Assembly: GCF_009731355.2 (NCBI RefSeq)
Contig: NZ_AP022810.1
Span: 2,756,001 to 2,820,000, forward strand
Direction of reading: 5' to 3'
DNA length: 64,000 nt
Source of the DNA: Desulfuromonas sp. AOP6
GTDB lineage: Bacteria > Desulfobacterota > Desulfuromonadia > Desulfuromonadales > SZUA-540
A model generated the notes under the pieces. It made no database searches. It had not been told where the DNA came from and saw nothing but the letters and a program-made list of their open reading frames with translations. Position numbers and translations under genes: made by a program. Shown piece by piece: positions 57,540 to 64,000 of the stretch (positions within the stretch are counted from its first letter, which is position 1; the number at the start of each line of letters is the position of its first letter).

Positions 57540-60500
57540 ATGTCCTTTGATCCCTCCCAGTGGAAACGCTGCGAGTTCGAGAACGTGCCCATATATGTCC
57601 GCGGCGACCAGCCCTGCTGGTTCGTGCCCAATCGCGCCGGCGACGAACTTTTGCAGCGCTGGCAGCGGGGAGAAGCCCCCTCCAGCTCGCAAGAGGCTGA
57701 ACGTTTCCGGCAGAGGCTGCCGGACCTTCAAGGCGCTGGTTACGGCGGCCGTGACGCCATCCTCAAGACCGAACATTTGCGTGAACTCTGGTTTCATCTG
57801 ACCAACCGCTGCAACCTGACCTGCCGCCATTGCCTGTTCACCTCCGGCCCGGCGGCGGCTGACGAACTTTCCCTTGAGGACGTGGGACGGCTGGCCGCCG
57901 AAGCGGTGGACCTCGGTTGCCGGGTCTTCGCCCTTACTGGCGGCGAACCTTTCGTCCACCCCCAGTTCGCGGCCATCGTCCGTGACCTGCTGGCCTACCG
58001 GGACACCCAGGTCGTCGTGCTGACCAACGGCCTGCAGCTGTCCCGCCACCTGGAGACAGCCGACTGGGATCTCTCACGCTTTCATCTGCAGGTCAGCGTT
58101 GACGGTCTGGAGGAGCGACACGACCGCATCCGGGGAAAGGGAACCTTTGCCGCCCTCGGCGCCGAGCTTGCGTGGCTGAAAGCCCGGGAACTCCCCTTCA
58201 CCCTCTCCATGTGCGTCGAGCAGGACAATGTCGCCGATATGCCCGCGCTCATCGACTATGCCGCCGACGTCGGCGCCACCACTGTCCATTTCCTCTGGTA
58301 CTTTGTGCGCGGTCGGGCCGCGGCTGAAGGCTTTGTTTCCCCGGACGAACTCTTCCACCAGCTGCGCCGGGCCGCCGCACGCGGCAAGGCGCGCGGCATC
58401 CGTATCGACAACCTGGAAGCGCTGCGAACCCAGGCCTTCGCCCCCGTCGGCACTGTCCAGGACGGCAGCAACAGCGGCTGGGAATCCGTCGCCGTCGGCC
58501 CTGACCGCCGCCTTTACCCCTCGGCCGCCACCGTCGGCATGGAGGAACTGGCCAGCGATCTTTCCCAGGGTCTGGCCGCGGCCTGGCGCCACGGTGAGTC
58601 TCTGCAGCGGCTGCGAGAGGCCACGGCAGCTTCACTCTCTTCTCCCTGGCGTTTTTTCACAGGAGGAGGCGATGCCGACCACAGTTTCTTCCATGGTGGC
58701 CGCTTCGTGGGCGATGACCCCTATGTGCCACTGTACGAAAAGGTCCTGCTCTGGCTTATCGCTGCAGAGGCTGGCGCCAGCCTCGACGACGACAGGCCGC
58801 ACCTGCGGCTGAAGATGGGGGATGTGCTGGAGAATTGCGGAGCCCATGGCGCGGTTGCCCTTACCCACGCCAACTGCCTGCTGTCCCTGGCCAATCATGA
58901 CAGCCGCCGCATCGTCAAAGACTTCTACGCCGCGGCAGTGGGCGACAGCAAAGAGGAGATTCTCAATCCTGTCTGCTATGACAGCGACCTTATCGCCCAC
59001 ATTCCCGCCGAGTTCCGCTTCCGCGGTTACGGCTGCGGCAGCCCGGTGCTGGACGCTGGTCTGCAACCAGGGGAGACGGTAGTCGATCTCGGCTGCGGCG
59101 GCGGCGTCGAGTGCTTTATCGCCGCCCGCCTGGTCGGGGCCGAGGGCCGTTCCATCGGAGTCGACATGCTCGATCCCATGCTGGGGTTGGCGCGGCGAGG
59201 AGCCCAAGGTGTGCGGGCCAACCTCGGCTACGACAATCTGACCTTTGAAAAAGGCTATCTGGAAGAATTGCCTCTGGCCGAGAAGTGTGCCGACGTCATC
59301 CTCTCCAACTGTGTACTGAATCTCTCCAGTCACAAGCGTCGGACCTTTGCCGGCATTTTCCGCGCCTTAAAACCCGGCGGCCGCCTCGTCGTGGCCGATG
59401 TGGTGTGCGACAGCGAGCCCGGCGGTGCCATCCGCAACGACACCACCCTGCACGGCGAATGCATCGGCGGCGCCCTCACCCAGCAAGACCTGGTTGGCTT
59501 GCTGGAAGAAGCAGGCTTCGCCAACATCCGCCTGCTCAAACGCTTCCCCTATCGCACCGTGCAGAACCACCCCTTCTATTCGCTGACCTTCGTGGCCCGC
59601 AAACCCGAGGCCGCTGACAGGGTGCGAGTCATGTACCGCGGCCCCTTCGCCAGCGTCACTACCAGCAGCGGCCAGACTCTCGCCCTCGGCAGGGAGGTGG
59701 AGATTTCCGCCAGCGAGGCATCCCAGCTCGGCGAGCAGATTTTCGTCTTCGATGCCGGGGGGGCCGTCAGCAACCTCGATCTCGGGGCCGGCTGCGGCTG
59801 CGCGCTGTCGCCGGAAGCCCGGACCGATCAAGCGGCGGTCCAGCCTTCGGCGCCGAGCACGATGAAGTACGGCAGCGGCTGCATGGTCTGCGGCGCTCCC
59901 CTCGACTATTTCCCGCAAGAGCGTCCCGCCACCTGCACCTATTGCGGCCAGAATTTTGCCGCCAACGCCAGCTGCATGCATGGTCATTTCGTCTGTGACG
60001 GCTGCCATTCACAGGACGCCCTGCAGGTCATTGAACAGATCTGCCTGGAGAGCCGCGAAACGGACCTGCTCGCCCTCTTCGACCGAATCCGCCGTCACCC
60101 GGCCATTCCCACCCATGGCCCTGAACACCACGCTCTGGTGCCGGCTGTCATCCTCACCACCTTTGGCAATCTCGGCGGTCCTATCTCCCCTGACCAGATC
60201 CGTGCCGGCATCCAGCGCGGGAGCAAGGTTATCGGTGGCAGCTGTGCCTTCCTCGGCGCCTGCGGCGCCGCCACCGGGGTCGGCGTCGCCTTCAGCCTTC
60301 TGCTCGAAGCCAATCCCCTCAAGGGAGTGCAGCGCCAGCAGGTTCAGCAGCTGACCCAGGAGGTGCTCTCCCGTATCGCATCTCTGAACGCTCCCCGCTG
60401 CTGTCGTCGCGACGGCTGGGTTGCCCTGAAAGCCGCCGCCGAGCTGTCAGGGCCGTTACTGTCGATCCCACTGCGGGCCGAAGCCGTCATCGGCTGCCAC

Positions 60501-60590
60501 CAGCAGGCCGACAATCGCGAATGCATCGGCACCAGTTGCCCGCTTCACCAGAACCTCTTGGAAGTCCCCCTGCAGGCCCATCCAGGCTGA
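57540..60590 (+). CDS. Radical SAM-methyltransferase-DUF5714 fusion enzyme
   Basis: A 1016-residue fusion. The radical SAM domain (about 80-330) has the cluster motif CNLTCRHC (Cys 91, 95, 98) and TGGEPFVHP. A following SPASM-like stretch (about 340-360) has Ser where a Cys is expected (LYPSAATV). The class I methyltransferase (about 470-680) has motif I VVDLGCGGG (514-522), and its YGCGSPV lead resembles ArsM-type arsenite methyltransferases. A Cys-rich DUF5714 domain (about 780-1005) begins at CMVCG (781). No domain appears broken. It may modify a peptide, cofactor or metalloid; substrate unknown. Start ATG behind AGGAG. The nearby ferredoxin and AdoMet synthetase genes could feed it. Confidence 0.93.
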   Translation: MSFDPSQWKRCEFENVPIYVRGDQPCWFVPNRAGDELLQRWQRGEAPSSSQEAERFRQRLPDLQGAGYGGRDAILKTEHLRELWFHLTNRCNLTCRHCLFTSGPAAADELSLEDVGRLAAEAVDLGCRVFALTGGEPFVHPQFAAIVRDLLAYRDTQVVVLTNGLQLSRHLETADWDLSRFHLQVSVDGLEERHDRIRGKGTFAALGAELAWLKARELPFTLSMCVEQDNVADMPALIDYAADVGATTVHFLWYFVRGRAAAEGFVSPDELFHQLRRAAARGKARGIRIDNLEALRTQAFAPVGTVQDGSNSGWESVAVGPDRRLYPSAATVGMEELASDLSQGLAAAWRHGESLQRLREATAASLSSPWRFFTGGGDADHSFFHGGRFVGDDPYVPLYEKVLLWLIAAEAGASLDDDRPHLRLKMGDVLENCGAHGAVALTHANCLLSLANHDSRRIVKDFYAAAVGDSKEEILNPVCYDSDLIAHIPAEFRFRGYGCGSPVLDAGLQPGETVVDLGCGGGVECFIAARLVGAEGRSIGVDMLDPMLGLARRGAQGVRANLGYDNLTFEKGYLEELPLAEKCADVILSNCVLNLSSHKRRTFAGIFRALKPGGRLVVADVVCDSEPGGAIRNDTTLHGECIGGALTQQDLVGLLEEAGFANIRLLKRFPYRTVQNHPFYSLTFVARKPEAADRVRVMYRGPFASVTTSSGQTLALGREVEISASEASQLGEQIFVFDAGGAVSNLDLGAGCGCALSPEARTDQAAVQPSAPSTMKYGSGCMVCGAPLDYFPQERPATCTYCGQNFAANASCMHGHFVCDGCHSQDALQVIEQICLESRETDLLALFDRIRRHPAIPTHGPEHHALVPAVILTTFGNLGGPISPDQIRAGIQRGSKVIGGSCAFLGACGAATGVGVAFSLLLEANPLKGVQRQQVQQLTQEVLSRIASLNAPRCCRRDGWVALKAAAELSGPLLSIPLRAEAVIGCHQQADNRECIGTSCPLHQNLLEVPLQAHPG

Positions 60591-60610
60591 ATACAAAAAT
60601 CCATCCAAAA

Positions 60611-60648
60611 TGAATGAGGCCGCCCCCAAAAGGGGACGGCCTCATTCA
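60611..60648. terminator. Terminator after the fusion gene
   Basis: Arms TGAATGAGGCCG / CGGCCTCATTCA with an inner CCCC/GGGG stem and a small loop. Plus strand lacks a T-tract; the minus strand has TTTTGGATGGATTTTTG behind it, so it may end a minus-strand transcript as well. Confidence 0.7.
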
Positions 60649-60667
60649 CCGCGCTTCAGCTGGCTAT

Positions 60668-60793
60668 TTAGCTACAGCCCGTGCAGCCGTGCATTTCCTG
60701 CTGGCAGCGCGGGCAGCTGCGCCAACCGGAATTTTCCAGGGTACAGCTGTACTGGAGACAGAGGCCTGGTTGGGCTGCATGGGCTTTAGGCAC
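60668..60793 (-). pseudogene. Short Cys-rich frame, probably remnant
   Basis: A 41-codon frame with a GTG start and no good ribosome site. It has Cys-rich ends (SCPRCQQEMHGCTGCS) that look like a small zinc- or cluster-binding motif. An in-frame stop lies upstream, so it could be the truncated end of a longer gene or a genuine small protein. Confidence 0.3.
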
Positions 60794-60978
60794 TGCACCC
60801 GTCAAAAACCGACCGGCGTTGACACGAAACGTCTCTTTTGACTCAAACTATGCCCCAGGTGTGTTGCTCAGGCCACAGTCAGAGGTTCGCGCATGGCTAC
60901 AGAAGACCAAACGAGCCCGCACCTAACTCCCTGGAACCTCAAGCCCACCTCAGAAAATAACGCAAAAACGGGCTTGTT

Positions 60979-60994
60979 GGGCACATTACTTGCT
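60979..60994 (+). promoter_or_regulatory. Sigma-54 promoter of the secreted-protein gene
   Basis: GGGCACATTACTTGCT: GGCAC, correct spacing and TTGC, one mismatch in TGGCAC. The -12 element is about 70 bp upstream of the ATG at 61063. Confidence 0.55.
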
Positions 60995-61062
60995 CTTGAA
61001 TCAACCTGCTGACTGTGGCCAAAAAGGACCTGTCCTGCAAACCCAGACCCAAGAGGCGAAAC

Positions 61063-61527
61063 ATGGTACCCATTATTTCCCGCATGACCGGCGTTTTTTT
61101 CTTCGGAGTACTGGCGCTCCTGCTGTCGCTAGTCACCGCTGCAGCCGTGTCTGCCGAAGACTATGACATTCCGTTGGCGGAGACCTTTCCCGGGCTCTAT
61201 TTGGAAAGCAAAGGAAATTTGACGGGCTTGAGCTACACCGCCGACTCCAACGTCACCTCCTTTTTTGGCGCCAGCTTCCAGCTCGAGGACTCCATTGCGG
61301 AGGATGACATCTTTATTCCCGACGGCAGCTCCCTGTATTTGGAAGAAAAACAGAATTATTTCCTGGGAGCGGCCATCGACTGCTGCATCGGCCAGGATAC
61401 CCGCCTGACCCTCAATTATCAGTGGAATCCCAAAAATGTCCCCGGCTTCATGGACGGCGTCAGCAACGGGGTTGACACCCTGGACGAGAGCTACAATATT
61501 TCTTTTGGCCTAAGCATGGCTTTCTGA
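61063..61527 (+). CDS. Secreted beta-rich protein, unknown
   Basis: A 154-residue protein with a long signal peptide (about 1-31, VSA-ED). The mature part alternates polar and hydrophobic residues with several aromatic ends (NYFLGAAID; RLTLNYQWNP; YNISFGLSMAF) and ends in Phe, as outer-membrane beta-barrels do, but at this length a full barrel would be small. ATG at 61063 behind AGAGG; a GTG frame extends to 61015. It has a sigma-54 promoter and a strong terminator, so it stands as a single gene. Could be a surface or pilus-like accessory protein; not recognised. Confidence 0.82.
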   Translation: MVPIISRMTGVFFFGVLALLLSLVTAAAVSAEDYDIPLAETFPGLYLESKGNLTGLSYTADSNVTSFFGASFQLEDSIAEDDIFIPDGSSLYLEEKQNYFLGAAIDCCIGQDTRLTLNYQWNPKNVPGFMDGVSNGVDTLDESYNISFGLSMAF

Positions 61528-61551
61528 CCTGAGCTCTCCCCTTCAAACGCC

Positions 61552-61576
61552 AAAGGCCGGCTCATTGCCGGCCTTT
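61552..61576 (+). terminator. Terminator of the secreted beta-rich protein gene
   Basis: Perfect 10-bp stem (AAAGGCCGGC / GCCGGCCTTT) with loop TCATT, followed by a TCTGTTTTT tail. Confidence 0.9.
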
Positions 61577-61603
61577 TCTGTTTTTATCCCCTGCCACTTT
61601 TAC

Positions 61604-61777
61604 TCAGCGACGCCTGATGGCATCGACGGGACAGACGCCTTCGCAGGTGCCGCAGTCGATGCACTGGTGCATGTCAACCTGGTATTTTCCATCGATGGGA
61701 TGAATTGCCTGCATGGGGCACACCTCCGCACAGGCGCCGCAACCGATGCACTCTTCTGTTATCCGATGATGTCCCAC
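61604..61777 (-). CDS. Two-cluster [4Fe-4S] ferredoxin
   Basis: A 57-residue ferredoxin with two CxxCxxCxxxCP sets: ECIGCGACAEVCPM and QCIDCGTCEGVCPV, each holding one [4Fe-4S] cluster. Start is GTG behind AAGGA, so the gene is easily missed. It lies 59 bp after metK on the same strand. Low-potential electron donor; a natural partner for the radical SAM fusion enzyme nearby. Confidence 0.88.
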   Translation of the reverse strand: MGHHRITEECIGCGACAEVCPMQAIHPIDGKYQVDMHQCIDCGTCEGVCPVDAIRRR

Positions 61778-61836
61778 GGGAAAATCCTTCCTGCCGGCGC
61801 GCGTTACCGCCGATAGTCTTTTCTACCCTGCCCGTT

Positions 61837-63042
61837 TCAGCAGACCGGGTAGTGTCCAAGCGCCAGTTTTTCACACAGGCTTGAAATATCGTCCAATTCC
61901 GCCTGCAGAATCTCTGCCGCCGGTTCCGACACCTCGGCCAGCCCGTACCCGGCCGCCAGGATCAGCTGCAGTGCGGCCATTTTCGGGTCGTTGATCGGCG
62001 AGCCGATGCGGCTGACCAGATATACGGCCGCCTCCTGGATGCCGTCCACCTTTTCCACCAGACGGCGGGCCACCCGATGGGCCAGCACGTTATAGATCTT
62101 GCCGACATGGCTGACCGGATTTTTGCCGGCCACGGCTTCGGTGCCCAGAGGGCGTCCGACCGAGATGAGGCCGTTGACGCGGTTTCCCCGTCCCACCTGC
62201 CCCGAATCGGCGTCCTCCGCCGAGGTTCCCAGCAGACTCAGATAGGTGCCCTGCTCTCCCTTCCCCGCCTGATCGAGGGCGTTGAAATAGAGGTGAACAG
62301 CCATTTCATGCGTCAGCGCCGAGACAAAACGGTCGAGTTCGGCGCCGATCTCTTCCTTGCGCCGGAAGTAGTCTTTTTCGGAAGCGACATAAGGGGCCAG
62401 CAGCGGCATGGCCACCGTCAGATCCAGCTCCTCGCCACGGCGAACCGCCATGATCTTGACATCTTCGCCGGTGTCAGGAAAGTGTTGCTTGAAGTCCTGA
62501 CCATTGAGGTGATTTTCCAGTGCCAGGACCAACTGCTCGGTGCGGCTCAGGGGATAAAAACCTACAGCCGCCGAAGTGTCGTTGGCCGCCAGAATCTCAC
62601 TCGGCCGGCTGAAAATACCTGTCAACTCATCGGAGCCGGGAGCCAGGACAACGCGACAGCGCAGGTGGCGATCAACCTCGACAGCCGGCAGATGTGTACG
62701 AAACCACTGGCGGGCCGCCTCCGTGGCAATTTCCTTGACGGGAATCCTGTCGCCGCCGTACGCCAGGGTGGCGCGGTCACCGATATAGAGATCCATGGGC
62801 CGTTGCACGCGCCCGCCGCCGAACCACTTGCGCGTACGCCCGGCCACCAGCAGGCCCTTGTCCACATTATGGTGGAGGATGACGCCGAAGCGCTCCCGAT
62901 AGGCCTGGCACAGAGCCACGGAGACGGCGTCCATGGCGGCATCGCAGATGGAATCGGGATGACCCAAACCTTTGCGCTCGACAATTTCCATCGGACGCCG
63001 ATCCATGATGGCAACAGGCAATTCTTCGACAACCAGGCGCAC
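61837..63042 (-). CDS. S-adenosylmethionine synthetase, archaeal type
   Basis: AdoMet synthetase of 401 residues. It belongs to the archaeal-type family rather than the usual bacterial MetK, recognised from ERKGLGHPDSICD, HHNVDKGLLVAG and ISVGRPLGTEA, with no bacterial GHPDK start. It makes S-adenosylmethionine from methionine and ATP. It sits before a ferredoxin gene and near a radical SAM/methyltransferase fusion, all AdoMet-linked. Such genes occur in scattered bacteria. ATG at 63042. Confidence 0.94.
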   Translation of the reverse strand: MRLVVEELPVAIMDRRPMEIVERKGLGHPDSICDAAMDAVSVALCQAYRERFGVILHHNVDKGLLVAGRTRKWFGGGRVQRPMDLYIGDRATLAYGGDRIPVKEIATEAARQWFRTHLPAVEVDRHLRCRVVLAPGSDELTGIFSRPSEILAANDTSAAVGFYPLSRTEQLVLALENHLNGQDFKQHFPDTGEDVKIMAVRRGEELDLTVAMPLLAPYVASEKDYFRRKEEIGAELDRFVSALTHEMAVHLYFNALDQAGKGEQGTYLSLLGTSAEDADSGQVGRGNRVNGLISVGRPLGTEAVAGKNPVSHVGKIYNVLAHRVARRLVEKVDGIQEAAVYLVSRIGSPINDPKMAALQLILAAGYGLAEVSEPAAEILQAELDDISSLCEKLALGHYPVC

Positions 63043-63194
63043 AGGGTCCTCCCCCTTCAGGCCGACAAAGGAGACGCAACTCTCCCGTCTACTGTATCCC
63101 CGACATCCGGCTTGTCAACCGACCCGACAGGGGTCGCAGGATTGCCATATCCCTCTCATTCTGTCATGATCGGGCAGTGGACAGGAGGTATGCG

Positions 63195-64000
63195 GTGCAG
63201 AACGACAGCGCTTACGAGCAGACCGTGGAAAAGGGGCCCGAACAGCCCGAGTGGGTTCGCATCCTCCCGGAGAGGACCTCTCTGGCCTGGGGGCGAATGC
63301 GCCAGTGGACCCTGGTTCTCTCTGCCCGCCGCATTCCTCACCGCCGGCTGAAAACGGGAACCGGGTGGCATCTGCTGGTGCCTCCCAGTTATTTAACCTT
63401 GGCAGAAAAAGAAATCACCCTTTTTGAACAGGAAAACCTCAACTGGCCGCCGCCCGCCGAGCATCCCGCCCTTGCCGACAACAGCCTGATCACCCTTTCC
63501 GTCCTTGGCGTTCTGGCCATCTTCTACAATGTAACCCTGATGGATATCCAGGCTTTCGGTCACGCGCCCGTCGACTGGATCGGCCTGGGCAACGCCGACG
63601 CCCACAAAATTCTGAACGGCCAATGGTGGCGGACCGTCACCGCCCTGACCCTGCACGCCGACGCCCTGCACCTGCTGGGGAATATCGGCATCGGCGGTTT
63701 TTTCCTCGTCCTTGTCTGCCGCCAACTTGGCTCCGGTCTCGGCTGGAGCCTTGTGCTGCTGAGCGGCAGCGCCGGCAATCTGCTCAACGCCTGGGTCTAC
63801 CACAGCGACCATCGCTCCGTCGGGGCTTCGACGGCCCTCTTCGGCGCTGTCGGCCTGCTGGCCGGTATCCGCATGGCCCAGAAGCGTCACCCCCTGACTC
63901 GCGGGTGGCTCTGGCCCCTTGCCGCCGCTCTGGCTCTGCTCGCGCTGCTCGGCGTCGGCGACGAAAACACCGACATCGGCGCTCATCTCTTCGGCTTTAT
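63195..64000 (+). CDS. Rhomboid intramembrane serine protease, partial
   Basis: The gene runs off the right edge after 268 codons. The start is GTG at 63195 behind AGGAGG. A soluble N-terminal part (about 1-115) leads to the rhomboid core: catalytic Ser212 in GASTALFG and the catalytic His264 in GAHLFG near the end, with several helices between. It cleaves membrane-spanning substrates; none can be named. Divergent from metK with about 150 bp between. Confidence 0.9.
   Translation, partial: MQNDSAYEQTVEKGPEQPEWVRILPERTSLAWGRMRQWTLVLSARRIPHRRLKTGTGWHLLVPPSYLTLAEKEITLFEQENLNWPPPAEHPALADNSLITLSVLGVLAIFYNVTLMDIQAFGHAPVDWIGLGNADAHKILNGQWWRTVTALTLHADALHLLGNIGIGGFFLVLVCRQLGSGLGWSLVLLSGSAGNLLNAWVYHSDHRSVGASTALFGAVGLLAGIRMAQKRHPLTRGWLWPLAAALALLALLGVGDENTDIGAHLFGF

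Larger units (their letters stand above)
60591..61062. other. 472-bp intergenic region with terminator, Cys-rich remnant and sigma-54 site
   Basis: Holds the hairpin at 60611-60648, a short minus-strand Cys-rich frame, and a sigma-54-like promoter at 60979-60994. The rest shows no further feature. Confidence 0.6.

Noticed and set aside
63393-63986. 197-residue minus-strand frame at the right edge
   Set aside because: The plus-strand rhomboid protease with catalytic Ser and His covers the same bases and has a good ribosome site.

Overview
The window reads as a chromosomal segment of a Desulfuromonadales-type bacterium (Geobacter/Desulfuromonas relatives). The grounds are multiheme c-type cytochromes, redox sensors carrying haem motifs, sigma-54 promoters with matching activators, many c-di-GMP proteins and a heptahaem/cytochrome b pair like CbcBA of Geobacter. 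This assignment is inference from gene content. I see no rRNA, tRNA, CRISPR array, insertion sequence or phage gene; about 52 protein genes fill most of the sequence.

Left part (1-14.5 kb): a periplasmic-sensor PAS-GGDEF-EAL protein, a small heat-shock protein with a duplicated N-terminal segment, a Cache chemoreceptor next to a receiver-like protein under a near-perfect sigma-54 promoter, a sensor kinase/sigma-54 activator pair, an operon yedE - TusA-like - PAS-GGDEF-EAL, and wrbA.

Respiratory block (14.5-23.4 kb): the most interesting part. A minus-strand operon (degenerate receiver, two paralogous one-helix membrane proteins, CbcA-like heptahaem cytochrome, CbcB-like cytochrome b) has a sigma-54 promoter. 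Next to it lie a second sigma-54 operon (receiver, haem-motif sensor without kinase, membrane protein), a sigma-54 activator, and a histidine kinase whose sensor carries the same two haem motifs at the same residue numbers. An ATGAATAA motif lies about 100 bp upstream of both sigma-54 promoters. I propose this is a redox-sensing circuit that switches on a low-potential quinone oxidoreductase.

Phosphate block: pstSCAB-phoU (23.5-30 kb) and, separately, phoB-phoR (36.4-38.9 kb), with shared 11-bp-spaced repeats upstream of both. Between and after these come housekeeping genes: EamA exporter, YceH, truC, acnA, an SDR, a thioredoxin/DsbD-like protein, ppc, a lipoprotein and HD-GYP pair, a 1145-residue c-di-GMP protein, and threonine aldolase.

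Right part (50.8-64 kb): a secreted protein and two tandem hexahaem cytochromes, pepN, a short operon (epimerase-like, DUF2835, [2Fe-2S]-like), a 1016-residue fusion of radical SAM, methyltransferase and DUF5714, a secreted protein with its own sigma-54 promoter, a metK (archaeal type)-ferredoxin pair, and a rhomboid protease cut by the window edge. The fusion enzyme with a nearby ferredoxin and AdoMet synthetase is a second candidate for an undescribed system.
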